From the NCBI GenBank assembly GCA_963838735.1, contig CAWISG010000002.1, positions 274,185 to 338,184 of the forward strand: a DNA stretch of 64,000 nucleotides. Reading direction: 5' to 3'. The position numbers and the translations under genes were made by a program. This DNA comes from Parerythrobacter_A sp963838735. GTDB taxonomy: Bacteria > Pseudomonadota > Alphaproteobacteria > Sphingomonadales > Sphingomonadaceae. Each line of letters opens with the position of its first letter. Position 1 is the stretch's first letter. Positions 1 to 10,116 of this stretch are shown piece after piece. The notes below the pieces were generated by a model. The model saw only the letters and a list, made by a program, of their open reading frames with translations, was not told the DNA's origin and did not search any database.

Positions 1-1573
1 ACAAGATGGACCCCAACGCCGCGCGTATTTTCGAAGAGCGCGGCTGCGATGTCGATGTCATCACCGGCGAAACACCCGAACAGCTCATCGCCCGCATTGG
101 CGAATATGAAGGGCTGGCAATCCGCTCCTCCACCACCGTCACACCCGGAGTGCTCGACGCCGCCACCAACCTGAAAGTCATCGGGCGCGCGGGCATCGGG
201 GTCGACAATGTCGACGTGCCCTATGCCAGCGGCAAGGGCGTGGTGGTGATGAACACCCCGTTCGGCAATTCCATCACGACGGCGGAACACGCCATCGCGA
301 TGGTGATGGCCTTGGCGCGCCAGATCCCCGCCGCCAATGCGCGCACGCAGGCAGGCGAGTGGCCGAAGAAGGACTTCATGGGCGTCGAAGTGACCGGCAA
401 GACGCTGGGCCTGATCGGTGCGGGCAATATCGGCTCCATCGTCGCCACCCGCGCGCTGGGGCTGCGGATGAAGGTCATCGCCTACGATCCCTTCCTGACC
501 GATGAACGTGCCGTGGACATGGGTGTCGAGAAGGTCGATCTGTCGACCTTGCTGGGCCGCGCCGACTTCGTCTCGCTGCATACGCCGCTGACCGACCAGA
601 CGCGCAATATCCTCAACCGCGAGCGGCTGGAAAACGCCAAGCCCGGCATCCGCATCGTCAACTGCGCGCGCGGCGGACTGATCGACGAGGCGGCGTTGAA
701 GGACGGCCTGGAAAGCGGCCATATCGCGGGCGCTGCGCTGGATGTCTTTGCCGAGGAACCGGCGACCGACAATCCGCTGTTCGGCGCACCCAATTTCATC
801 TGCACCCCGCATCTGGGTGCCAGCACCACGGAGGCGCAGGTCAATGTCGCCTTGCAAGTGGCCGAGCAGATGTCGGACTATCTCGTCAATGGCGGCGTCA
901 CCAACGCGCTGAACATGCCGAGCCTGAGCGCGGAGGAAGCGCCCAGGCTGAAACCCTACATGGCGCTGGCCGAGCGGTTGGGCAGCCTGGTCGGCCAGCT
1001 GGCGCATGGCAGCCTGACAAAGATCAGCATCGAGCGCGAAGGCGCGGCGGCGGCGCTGAACGGCAAGCCGATCACGGGCGCGGTGCTGGCAGGGCTGATG
1101 AGCCAGTATTCGGACACGGTGAACATGGTCAATGCGCCCTATCTGGCGGGCGAGCGCGGCATGGAAGTGCGCGAAATCCGCACCGAACGCGAAGGTGTGT
1201 ATCACACGCTGGTGCGCGTGACGGTCGAAACGCAGGCAGGCAAGCGCAGCGTGGCGGGTACGCTGTTCGGGGCAGAAGCGCCGCGTCTGGTCAATATCTT
1301 CGGCGTCGGGATCGAGGCCGATTTGAAGGGCCACATGCTCTACATCGTCAATGAAGACGCGCCCGGTTTCATTGGCCGTATCGGCTCGCTGCTGGGCGAG
1401 CACGGGATCAATATCGGTAACTTCAATCTGGGGCGCCGCGGTCTCGATAGCAACGGACGAGGACGGCGAAGCGGTGCTTGTTGTTGAGCGTGGACAGCGC
1501 AATAACACCCGACGTCGTGGCACAGGCCGAGGCGCTCGAAGGCGTGCGCGTGGTCAAGGCCTTGCGGTTCTGA
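1..1573 (+). CDS. serA: D-3-phosphoglycerate dehydrogenase, 5'-truncated by the window and frameshifted near its end
   Basis: SerA oxidises 3-phosphoglycerate, the first step of serine synthesis, in the cytoplasm. The window opens inside the gene: the first readable residues (DKMDPNAA) match the family's N-terminal region, so the start codon lies upstream. The NAD-binding domain shows GLIGAGNIGS, followed by the catalytic-domain signatures NCARGGLIDE and TPHLGAST, and a long C-terminal regulatory part ending in an ACT domain. The ACT domain breaks. The frame runs to a stop at 1485-1487, but the expected ending is recovered by skipping one base near 1440 and one near 1486, giving GEAVLVV, then SVDSAITPDVV and a KALRF end at 1571-1573. 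The two extra bases are probably sequencing errors, although a real mutation is possible. hisZ follows 5 bases later. Confidence 0.93.
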
Positions 1574-1578
1574 CGGAT

Positions 1579-2685
1579 ATGCGCTCATTCGACGACATTC
1601 TTCCTGAAGGGTTGGAGGATTACCTCCAGCCAGGTGCCGCCCGCGTCACCCGTGCCATGCGCGCTGCCCTGGATACGCTGGACGGCCACGGCTACGACCG
1701 GGTCCGCCCGCCGCTGGTCGAGTTTGAGCAATCGATGGCAACGCGCATGGCGAATGTCAGCGCGCACCGCATGTTCCGCTTCGTCGATCCTGCCAGCCTG
1801 CACATGCTGGCGCTGCGCAGCGACATGACCGTGCAGGTCGGGCGCATGGCGGCAACATCGCTCAACGCCGCACCGCGTCCGCTGCGGCTGTGTTATGCAG
1901 GCGAAGTCGCCACAATTGTGCCGGAGGGTCTCGATCCCGCACGCCAGAGCCTGCAAATCGGGGCGGAGCTGGTCGGGGGCGACAGTGCCGAAGCCGCTGC
2001 CGAAATTGCGACGCTGGCTATCGCGGCGTTACGTGCCGCCGGAGCGGAAAATATCGGTATCGATTTCACTCTGCCCGACCTTGTCGATACGCTTGCCGAA
2101 GAGGCCCTGCCTCTGCCAGTTGAAAAGCGCGAGGCAGTTCGGCGCGAGCTGGACATGAAGGATGCCGGCGCGTTGAAGGCCGCGGCCGGGGAGGCGTATC
2201 TGCCCTTGCTATACGCTGCCGGACCGTTCGAGCAGGCGCTAGCACATATTGCCGCCATAGACGCGGGCGGCGCATTGGCGAGCCGCATCGCTGGCCTGCG
2301 CAAAGTCGCGGAACATATCGGCGATAGCGCGCGCATTACTCTAGACCCGACCGAGCGCCACGGCTTCGAATACCAGAGCTGGTTCGGCTTTACGCTATAT
2401 GCCGATGGCGTGCGCGGCGCGATGGGGCGCGGCGGCACCTATTCCATTGGCAGCACCGACGAGGTTGCCACCGGTTTCTCGCTCTATCTCGACCCGCTGG
2501 TGCGCGTTCTGCGAGACCATCCCTCGCAACGCACCGCTTACCTGCTGCCGGACCATGACAAGGAAGTCGCCGCCGACCTGCGCACCAAGGGCTGGCGCAC
2601 CGTGAATGCGCTGATCGAGGGCGAAAACCCGGTGGCGCTGGGCTGTACGCACCGGCTCGAAGGCGCGGAGCCGGTTGCGCTCTAG
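1579..2685 (+). CDS. hisZ: ATP phosphoribosyltransferase regulatory subunit HisZ
   Basis: HisZ is a class II aminoacyl-tRNA-synthetase-like protein that binds the short form of HisG and is needed for the first step of histidine synthesis. The 368-residue protein starts MRSFDDILPEGL and carries a HisRS-like core with the motif-2-type segment around LALRSDMTVQVGR and a later GRGGTYSIG segment. It lacks an anticodon-binding domain, as HisZ proteins do. The ATG at 1579 is chosen because it lies just after the true serA stop; the longer frame reading from 1351 is shifted serA sequence. Its stop overlaps the stop of the convergent reductase gene by 4 bases at a CTAG. HisRS itself is the alternative, but the length and missing C-terminal domain favour HisZ. 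Confidence 0.9.
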   Translation: MRSFDDILPEGLEDYLQPGAARVTRAMRAALDTLDGHGYDRVRPPLVEFEQSMATRMANVSAHRMFRFVDPASLHMLALRSDMTVQVGRMAATSLNAAPRPLRLCYAGEVATIVPEGLDPARQSLQIGAELVGGDSAEAAAEIATLAIAALRAAGAENIGIDFTLPDLVDTLAEEALPLPVEKREAVRRELDMKDAGALKAAAGEAYLPLLYAAGPFEQALAHIAAIDAGGALASRIAGLRKVAEHIGDSARITLDPTERHGFEYQSWFGFTLYADGVRGAMGRGGTYSIGSTDEVATGFSLYLDPLVRVLRDHPSQRTAYLLPDHDKEVAADLRTKGWRTVNALIEGENPVALGCTHRLEGAEPVAL

Positions 2686-3506
2686 TCTTCGCCGGTAAAG
2701 GTCGCAGGGTCTGGGCCAATGCGCCCGCTTGCATCGTCCAGCGCATCGATCCGCGCCATCTGCTGGCTCGACAGTTCGAACGACAGGGCGGCGAAGTTCG
2801 CGACCATGTGGTCGCGGCTGCTCGCCTTGGGAATGACGGACAGGCCGTGCTGGATATGCCAGCGCAGGATAATGGCGGCGGCGGGCTGGCCGGTTTCTTC
2901 GCCAATGGCCTGGATGGCATCGTGATCCATCGCCTTGCCCCGCCCCAGCGGCGACCAGCTTTGCGTCACGATACCCATATCCTCATGCACGGCGCGCAAG
3001 TCGCGCTGCTGGAAGGCGGGATGCAGTTCGATCTGGTTGATGGCGGGGACGATGCCGGTCTCGTCCACGATGCGCTTCAGGTCGTCTTCGCGAAAGTTCG
3101 ACACGCCGATGGACTTTGCCTTGCCCTGCTCGCGCAATTCGATGAATGCTTTCCAAGTCTCCACGAATAGCCCGTTTTCGGGGCAGGGCCAGTGGATCAG
3201 CAACATATCGACATGGTCGCGCCCCAGCCTTTTCAGGCACTTGTCGGCAGCCTTTAATGTGCGGTCGTAACCCTGGCTGCCATTCCAGATTTTCGTCTGG
3301 AGAAAGATGTCGCTCCAGTCGCCGATGCCTTTGCCGACGCCTTCCTCGTTGCCGTAGATCGCCGCCGTATCGACCATCCAGTAACCGACATCCAGTGCGG
3401 TGGAGACCAGCCCCTCGGCATCGTCCGCAGGGATTTTCCAGGTGCCGAAGCCCAGCTGCGGGATCTGGCGGTCATCGTTGAGATCGAGGGTAGGTTGGTC
3501 GGTCAT
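2682..3506 (-). CDS. Aldo/keto reductase
   Basis: This 274-residue cytoplasmic enzyme belongs to the NADPH-dependent aldo/keto reductase family, of the 2,5-diketo-D-gluconate reductase type. The catalytic tetrad is visible: D46 and Y51 (in VDTAAIYGNEE), K72 (LQTKIWN) and H105 (LLIHWP). SIGVSNF and the C-terminal IPKASS signature for cofactor binding are also present. The start at 3506 is preferred over one 27 codons upstream because GGAGCA lies directly in front of it. The gene is transcribed towards hisZ and away from the exported unknown at 3614. The substrate cannot be read from the sequence. Confidence 0.9.
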   Translation of the reverse strand: MTDQPTLDLNDDRQIPQLGFGTWKIPADDAEGLVSTALDVGYWMVDTAAIYGNEEGVGKGIGDWSDIFLQTKIWNGSQGYDRTLKAADKCLKRLGRDHVDMLLIHWPCPENGLFVETWKAFIELREQGKAKSIGVSNFREDDLKRIVDETGIVPAINQIELHPAFQQRDLRAVHEDMGIVTQSWSPLGRGKAMDHDAIQAIGEETGQPAAAIILRWHIQHGLSVIPKASSRDHMVANFAALSFELSSQQMARIDALDDASGRIGPDPATFTGED

Positions 3507-3613
3507 GGTTTGCTCCGTTGTGTCATCGGGCCAACGGGCCGGGCGCAATTTGTGTCCGGGACGCACCGCGAAGACATTTTGCGACATGAATGCAGTCTCG
3601 TAAGGTGACGGGT

Positions 3614-4762
3614 ATGATCCTGCTGTCCGCCCTCGCGCTCGCTACCTCCCCGATCGAAGCACCTGCCACGGTGGTGGCGGAGCAGTCCTGCATCCAGGCC
3701 GTCGATAGCTATCCAGGCGCAACCAGCCTCGTTCTTGCGAACGCAGTGACGACCTGCCTCGCCCTAGAGCGGGCGGAAGATGCGGCATTCCTGCTGATGC
3801 TTACGAAGCTGCGGTTCGCGGCGGATATTGCCCTGTTTCGACCGGTTGATATTACCGGCGAGTTCGACACTGCGCCGTTCGTGGCGGCCTACGCTATGCG
3901 CGACGATTTCGTGGACGAGACCCTTGCCCGCGATCCGGAACGGTTCGAAGCCGTCATGGACAGGGTGCGCGCCGCCGAACTGTCCGTACCGTTCGACTAC
4001 CAACCCGGTTGGACGTTCGTTTCGGACGCCAAGCGCGACCTTTACGATGTTGTCGTGGAGGGCATGCGTACCGATCAGCTGGCACTGGAGTATTACGTTG
4101 CCAGGCTGGTGCGCGACGACGCATATTTCATGGCGTATCAAAAACGCCGGCGCATTCTTGCATCGCTGACCGACGAGCGCGCGCTGCCGGACGAGTATGG
4201 CACGATGAGTGATGTCATGCGCCGCCGCGTAGCCGTGCTTGGCGACCCGCCCGAAGGCTCGGCGGTACCGTGGAGCCGCGTGTATCGACCCGGACCCGAG
4301 GCCGCATTCGACACACTGGCGGTTGGCTTCGACGGACCGGCCAGCGACGGCACCGCAATCTTCGAAAGCGCCGGGGCAGTGGAACAATCGAGGGTTGGCA
4401 GGGTGCTCGGCGAGGCACAGCTCGCACAAGTGCTGGCAGAGGTGGACTTTACGCGCGAGGTCGTCGGCGTTTACGCGGTCGGCGAAATGCAGAACGCGAC
4501 AGGCAATACGATTGCAACGCATTTCGAAGCGGATCGCGAAAAAGGCGGATACGCGTTTTCGGTGGTCGTTGGCGTGGTCGGTGCCGTTTGTGCGAGCGGT
4601 CGCACCCGATCCTATCCCTTCGTTGTCGCAACGACGGCGCGCGGAACCGGCACGCAGATAACCGCCTCGTCACGCGCAAACTTCCCCGACCAGTGCCAAC
4701 CTGTACGCAGCGGCCGACCCATAGCTGTCGGCTATGTCTGGACCCAATCGGGAAACGATTGA
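3614..4762 (+). CDS. Exported protein of unknown function
   Basis: I do not recognise this 382-residue protein. It begins with a short hydrophobic signal-like segment (MILLSALALATSPIEA) and then a Cys (AEQSC), so the mature part is probably outside the cytoplasm. Four cysteines lie in the predicted mature chain, compatible with disulfides. No catalytic motif stands out, and the C-terminal third looks like beta strands. The ATG at 3614 is chosen over 3590 because AAGGTGA precedes it at good spacing. The gene is divergent from the aldo/keto reductase and followed by a small hairpin before purA, so it is probably transcribed alone. Codon use looks like that of its neighbours. Confidence 0.7.
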   Translation: MILLSALALATSPIEAPATVVAEQSCIQAVDSYPGATSLVLANAVTTCLALERAEDAAFLLMLTKLRFAADIALFRPVDITGEFDTAPFVAAYAMRDDFVDETLARDPERFEAVMDRVRAAELSVPFDYQPGWTFVSDAKRDLYDVVVEGMRTDQLALEYYVARLVRDDAYFMAYQKRRRILASLTDERALPDEYGTMSDVMRRRVAVLGDPPEGSAVPWSRVYRPGPEAAFDTLAVGFDGPASDGTAIFESAGAVEQSRVGRVLGEAQLAQVLAEVDFTREVVGVYAVGEMQNATGNTIATHFEADREKGGYAFSVVVGVVGAVCASGRTRSYPFVVATTARGTGTQITASSRANFPDQCQPVRSGRPIAVGYVWTQSGND

Positions 4763-4820
4763 CGATACCTGCAACGGCGGTTTCCTACACCGCCGCCCCA
4801 TGCCATACGGGGGTCAGGAT

Positions 4821-4836
4821 CTGGCGCTTTCGCCAG
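4821..4836 (+). terminator. Small perfect hairpin downstream of the exported unknown gene
   Basis: CTGGCG and CGCCAG form a perfect 6-base-pair stem around a CTTT loop, 59 bases after the stop at 4762 and 79 before purA. No U-run follows, so it is at best a weak intrinsic terminator. It could equally be chance. Confidence 0.25.
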
Positions 4837-4914
4837 TCCGGTAATTTCTGGCCCTGGACTGTGTAACACCTGTCACATGTCCAACACCGACCACGGATCG
4901 AAGGAACCTATCGC

Positions 4915-6219
<1,305 letters not shown>

Positions 6220-6227
6220 GCGTGCGT

Positions 6228-6773
6228 ATGATGCGGCGGTTTGTCGGCGGAGCTGCCATTCTGGCGCTGTCCGCCTGCGCGCCGGTCACACCGGAACCAG
6301 CGCCGACCGAAGCGCCGGTTGCGGTGCAGACGCCCTTCACCGGCACGGCCGACTTCGTGCTGGTCGATAAGTCCGACCGCACGCTGGCGCTGTATTCAGG
6401 CGGGCGGCTGGTACGGATCATCGGCGGCATCGCGTTCGGCGATGCGCCCTACGGCCACAAGCGGTTCAAGGGGGACGAGCGGACGCCCGAAGGCCGCTAC
6501 AATATCGACACCCGCAACCCGAACAGCGCCTATCACCTGAGCTTACGCATCTCCTATCCCAATGCGGCGGACCGCGCCTTTGCCGAACGGCTGGGCCGCG
6601 ATCCGGGTGGCGATATCTTCATTCATGGGCAGCCCAACATGCTGCCCGCCGCCGATACCGGTGCCCGCCTGCCCGGCGACTGGACCGATGGCTGCATCGC
6701 GGTGGGCAATGCGGAGATGGAGGAACTGTGGCGCGCCATTCCGGATGAAACCCCGATTGTCATCCAGCCCTGA
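6228..6773 (+). CDS. L,D-transpeptidase (YkuD) family lipoprotein
   Basis: This is a small predicted periplasmic lipoprotein of about 181 residues. The N-terminus MMRRFVGGAAILALSAC is a lipoprotein signal with the modified Cys at residue 17 (LSAC). The rest matches the YkuD/ErfK fold: FVLVDKSDRTLALYSGG at the start, TPEGRY in the middle, then the active-site pieces IHG and DGCIAV with the nucleophilic Cys. Family members cross-link or trim peptidoglycan or attach proteins to it; which applies here is unknown. The start is uncertain: ATG 6228 or 6231, or TTG 6216 overlapping the purA stop. I prefer the ATG because it gives a compact signal peptide. Confidence 0.82.
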   Translation: MMRRFVGGAAILALSACAPVTPEPAPTEAPVAVQTPFTGTADFVLVDKSDRTLALYSGGRLVRIIGGIAFGDAPYGHKRFKGDERTPEGRYNIDTRNPNSAYHLSLRISYPNAADRAFAERLGRDPGGDIFIHGQPNMLPAADTGARLPGDWTDGCIAVGNAEMEELWRAIPDETPIVIQP

Positions 6774-6780
6774 TCTATCT

Positions 6781-6795
6781 ATCACATTACGTGAT
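6781..6795. promoter_or_regulatory. Inverted repeat upstream of the winged-helix regulator gene
   Basis: ATCAC and GTGAT form a perfect 5-base inverted repeat separated by ATTAC, about 46 bases before the GTG start of the regulator at 6842. The AT-rich stretch around it (6774-6820) differs from the GC-rich surroundings and looks like a promoter zone. It may be an operator for self-regulation; this is inference. Confidence 0.35.
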
Positions 6796-6841
6796 TTTAC
6801 CAATGATATATGAGGGTTGCGGTTACAAAGGGGGAAAACAC

Positions 6842-7828
6842 GTGGCTATCGATGACGACTCGTTCGAAATGCGTTCCGCTACCGACGCACGGTTTACCGA
6901 GTACAACCAGGCCGGAATGACAGTCGCCGTCTATGCCGATGATCCTGCGATGCGCGTCAAGATGCGTGACGAGGCAATATCGGCGGGTTATCGCGTCAAC
7001 CGTATGGGCACGGTCAAGGATTCCATCCTGCTCCGCGATGCAACCAAGACTACTCTCGTATACATACAGCTGGAAGGGATCACCCCTCGCCTGTGCGATG
7101 CGTTGCACGCGTTCGACGACCATCGGTGCGAAACGACCGATAACGTCATCATATCGACCGACGAACACACGCTCGACGATGTCTTTGCCTGCTTTCACAC
7201 GAGCAACCCGCATATCCTGGTAAGCGTGAGCCTGCCCGAGCGGATGCTGGCGCTGTCCCGCGTCGCGTTGCTGCATGCCGACAACCGGGTGCGCGAACTC
7301 AGCGCCGAAGAACGTGCGACGCTCGACCAGATGGCGCATCGTGTCGATGAGCTGGTCCGCCGCATCGACGATGCCTTTGCGCAGAACCGGTCCGAATCCG
7401 CGTTCCGTTTCGCCTCGCCCACCCCGTCGTATCGCGGGCCGGTGGACCATACTGCCGGGCTTGTGCGGACCAGGCGCCCGCCGCTGCCCGATCCGCGCCT
7501 GGTGCGGCAGGTGATTGAGCAACGCCGTCTGCGCGACCAGTTCTTCGACGCCAAGCTGTTCGCCGATCCGGCATGGGATATCTTGCTGGACCTGACCGCC
7601 GCGCGTGCGGAAAACCTGCGTGTCTCGGTCAGTTCGCTGTGCATCGCCGCCGCCGTCCCGCCGACAACGGCGCTGCGTTGGGTGCGCGAGATGGAGGCGG
7701 CGGGGCTGCTGGACCGCGTGGCCGACGATACCGACAAGCGCCGGGTGTTCATCGCGCTGGCCGATGGTGCGGCAAACGCGATGGCGGCCTATTTCGCGCG
7801 GTTGGAGGAGAAGGTCCTGGTGACTTAA
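6842..7828 (+). CDS. Two-domain winged-helix (MarR-like) transcriptional regulator
   Basis: The 328-residue protein ends in a clear winged helix: SVSSLCIAAAVPPTTALRW is the helix-turn-helix, followed by LLDRVADDTDKRRVFIAL, the wing typical of MarR-type proteins. The first 170 or so residues (MTVAVYADDP..., then DNVIISTDEH and NPHILVSVSLPERM) look like an alpha/beta, receiver-like fold without an obvious phosphorylation triad. The GTG start at 6842 is chosen over the ATG at 6791 because AAAGGGGG lies 7 bases upstream. An inverted repeat sits in the promoter zone. It ends 4 bases inside the convergent siroheme synthase-like gene. The ligand and targets are unknown. Confidence 0.72.
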   Translation: MAIDDDSFEMRSATDARFTEYNQAGMTVAVYADDPAMRVKMRDEAISAGYRVNRMGTVKDSILLRDATKTTLVYIQLEGITPRLCDALHAFDDHRCETTDNVIISTDEHTLDDVFACFHTSNPHILVSVSLPERMLALSRVALLHADNRVRELSAEERATLDQMAHRVDELVRRIDDAFAQNRSESAFRFASPTPSYRGPVDHTAGLVRTRRPPLPDPRLVRQVIEQRRLRDQFFDAKLFADPAWDILLDLTAARAENLRVSVSSLCIAAAVPPTTALRWVREMEAAGLLDRVADDTDKRRVFIALADGAANAMAAYFARLEEKVLVT

Positions 7829-8607
7829 GAGCCGGCTCGGGCGCGCGTAAGCACGATGGTCAGCCCGTCCGGTTTACCTTCATGGGGCAGCACGATGCGC
7901 GCGGCATCGGCGCGGGCGCGGTCGAGGATCGGGGCGGGGACTGTCACCTCGTACAGCAGCGTGTCCGCCATGCCGAGCAGCCGTGCCTGTCGCAGTGTCA
8001 GGTCTTCGGGATCGTCGCTGGCGAGCGAAATCTCGATACGGCCCGTCAGCCGCTCGCCGGGTTCGCCCGCCAGCCAGCCTGCCACACGCCCCGCCGCATC
8101 GGCATCGAGCGGATCGAGCAGACCGCCTTCGCCCAGCGCCGCATCAACGGCCTGCCGCCGGTCGGACCCGTCAGGCCAGCGCGTGCGCATCGCCTCGCGC
8201 CCCGTTTCCAGCGCCGCCGCCAGCGCACCCAGCGATTGCGGTAGCAGCTTCTCCAGCCGCAGCCGCAGCTGCTTGGCCAGCCCCGCCGAGGCGCCCGAAG
8301 TGCCGATGGCGATCAGCACCGGATCGCGGTCGAGAATGCTGGGCGTCGTGAAGTCGCACAGTTCGGGCCGGTCGGCGACATTGACCAGCAAGCCCTTGGC
8401 AGACAGCCGCCGCGCAGCCGCTTCCGCCGCGCGATCATCGTCCAGCGCGATGAACGCCAGCGACGCATGATGCGCTTCCGCTTCGCCGCAGGGAATGCCG
8501 CCCGCGCGCTTGACCAGCCGCGCTTTGGCATCGCCCATCGCGCCTTCGGCCAACACAACGACGCGTGTGCCCGCGATGCGGTGCAACAGGGGCAGGCACC
8601 GGATCAC
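7825..8607 (-). CDS. Siroheme synthase-like NAD-binding protein (CysG N-terminal type)
   Basis: The 260-residue protein resembles the precorrin-2 dehydrogenase/sirohydrochlorin ferrochelatase half of CysG. It starts IRCLPLLHRIAGTRVVVL, continues with KARLVKRAGG, LVNVADRPELCDFTTPSI and IGTSGASAGLAKQLR, and has no uroporphyrinogen methyltransferase domain. Its probable role is the oxidation and iron insertion steps of siroheme synthesis, which serve sulfite or nitrite reductases. The GTG start at 8607 overlaps the lysA stop (GTGA), so the two are translationally coupled. The frameshift in lysA makes both genes appear as one 678-codon frame, which is an artefact. The last 90 residues are less conserved. 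Confidence 0.8.
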   Translation of the reverse strand: MIRCLPLLHRIAGTRVVVLAEGAMGDAKARLVKRAGGIPCGEAEAHHASLAFIALDDDRAAEAAARRLSAKGLLVNVADRPELCDFTTPSILDRDPVLIAIGTSGASAGLAKQLRLRLEKLLPQSLGALAAALETGREAMRTRWPDGSDRRQAVDAALGEGGLLDPLDADAAGRVAGWLAGEPGERLTGRIEISLASDDPEDLTLRQARLLGMADTLLYEVTVPAPILDRARADAARIVLPHEGKPDGLTIVLTRARAGS

Positions 8608-9861
8608 AGCCAGTCCGGCACTCGCTCCGCGTCCATGATCGCGGCGGCGGGAAGGCGATCTGCGACGGTGGCGAAGCGGTGGCCATCGACCAGGACTTCG
8701 GCCACGAAGCCACGCGAGTTGTAGCTCGACGCCATCGTCGCCCCATAGGCACCGGCGGTGCGGAATACCGCGAGATCGCCAGCCGCTACGGCATCGCATG
8801 TCCGGCCCGTCGCAAAGGTATCGCCTGTCTCGCAGATCGGCCCGACAATATTGGCAGTCATGCCTTCGCCATCGGGCTGCACTGCATCGAAGTCGTGCCA
8901 TGCACCATAGAGGGCAGGGCGGGCGAGATCGTTCATCGCCGCATCGACCACCACGAAGGGATGCCGCACGCCGGTTTTCACGCGGATCACCCGGGTCAGC
9001 AGCACGCCAGCGTTGCCCGCGATGACTCGCCCCGGTTCGAACATCAGCTGGACATTCCAGCCCGCCGTAACACGCGCAATCATCGCGCCGTATTCGGCGG
9101 GCGATGGCAACACCTCGCCCTTGCGGTAGGGCACACCCAAACCGCCACCCAGATCGACATGCGTGACGCTCTGCCCTGCCGCGCGAAGCTGCCGCCACCA
9201 GCGCGCCGACCTTACCGAATGCAGTTTCCAGCGGCTCCAGCGTATCCAGCTGGCTGCCGATATGCAGCGCGATACCGCGCAGGTTCAGGCTGGGCAGGGC
9301 GGACAGGCGGGCATAGATCGCAGGCGCGCGGTCGATCGGCACGCCGAACTTGTTGTCTGCCTTGCCGGTCGAGATCTTGTCGTGCGTGCCCGCATCGACG
9401 TCCGGATTGATCCGCAGCGTGCAGGGGGCGACGACGTTCCGTTCCGCCGCGATAGCGGCCAGCTCGCGGCCTTCTTCCTCGCTTTCGATATTGAACTGTC
9501 CGATATTCTGCGCCAGCCCCTGCCGTAGCTCGTCCGCCGTTTTTCCGACGCCCGAAAACACGATGTCGGCGGGCGGCATTCCGGCGGCCAGCGCGCGGTC
9601 GAGTTCCCCACCCGACACGACGTCCGCACCGTAACCTTCGCGCTGCAACACGCGGAGCACGGCGAGGTTCGGGTTGGCCTTTACCGCAAAAGCCAGATGT
9701 GGCGTATCGAGCGCCGACAGTGCCTCGCGGAAAACGCGCGCATGGCGTTCCAGCGTGGCTTGCGAATAGACATAGACCGGCGTGCCGACGTCCTCCGCAA
9801 TGCGGGTCAGCGGCACGTCCTCGGCATGGAGCACGCCGTTCTTGTAGGAAAAGTGGTCCAT
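8604..9861 (-). CDS. lysA: Diaminopimelate decarboxylase, frameshifted
   Basis: LysA is the PLP enzyme that makes lysine from meso-diaminopimelate. The N-terminal half is in the frame starting MDHFSYKNGVLHAED and contains FAVKANPN (the PLP-binding Lys), ADVVSGGEL and HIGSQL. The frame then breaks at about 9188-9191. Skipping one base restores LRAAGQSVTHVDLGGGLG, followed by MFEPGRVIAGNAG, GPICETGD and YNSRGF, ending at 8604. The repaired protein has about 418 residues, the normal length. The cause is probably one extra base in the sequence. The gene sits between a small lipoprotein gene and the siroheme-type gene. Confidence 0.92.
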
Positions 9862-9873
9862 TCGTGCGAGCCG

Positions 9874-10116
9874 CTATTCGGGCGGCGGCAAGTCGAAGGG
9901 ATCGTCCTCGCGCTCTTCGGAGCGACGTCGCAGTTCCACGCTGCGTTCGGGCGCGGCCTGCGGGTCGAGTTCGAGCAATTCGGGCGCGGTTTCGGAATAG
10001 CCGGACCCCAGCGGCGCGACCGGCAACCCTTCGCCCGGCGCAGTTTCCAGCGCGGCGCGCTGGCCACACGCGCCCAGCGTAACAGCAATCACAACAAGTC
10101 CGACTACAGCTTTCAT
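9874..10116 (-). CDS. Small LptM-like lipoprotein
   Basis: This 80-residue protein has a lipoprotein signal ending in LGAC, with the lipidated Cys at residue 17, followed directly by GQRAAL. That sequence resembles the CGxKGPL start of LptM (YifL), which helps mature the LptD/LptE LPS translocon. The rest is Pro- and Glu-rich and probably disordered. Its start overlaps the argH stop by 4 bases (ATGA) and lysA follows 12 bases after it, the order argH-lptM-lysA known from many proteobacteria. The function is inferred from position and the short motif only. Confidence 0.72.
   Translation of the reverse strand: MKAVVGLVVIAVTLGACGQRAALETAPGEGLPVAPLGSGYSETAPELLELDPQAAPERSVELRRRSEEREDDPFDLPPPE

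Noticed and set aside
1351..2685. A 444-codon frame covering the end of serA and hisZ
   Set aside because: The first 76 codons are shifted serA; HisZ starts at 1579.
7825..9861. A 678-codon frame that looks like a LysA-siroheme synthase fusion
   Set aside because: The middle part is lysA read in the wrong phase; conserved LysA motifs continue in another frame to 8604, where the next gene starts with a GTGA overlap.
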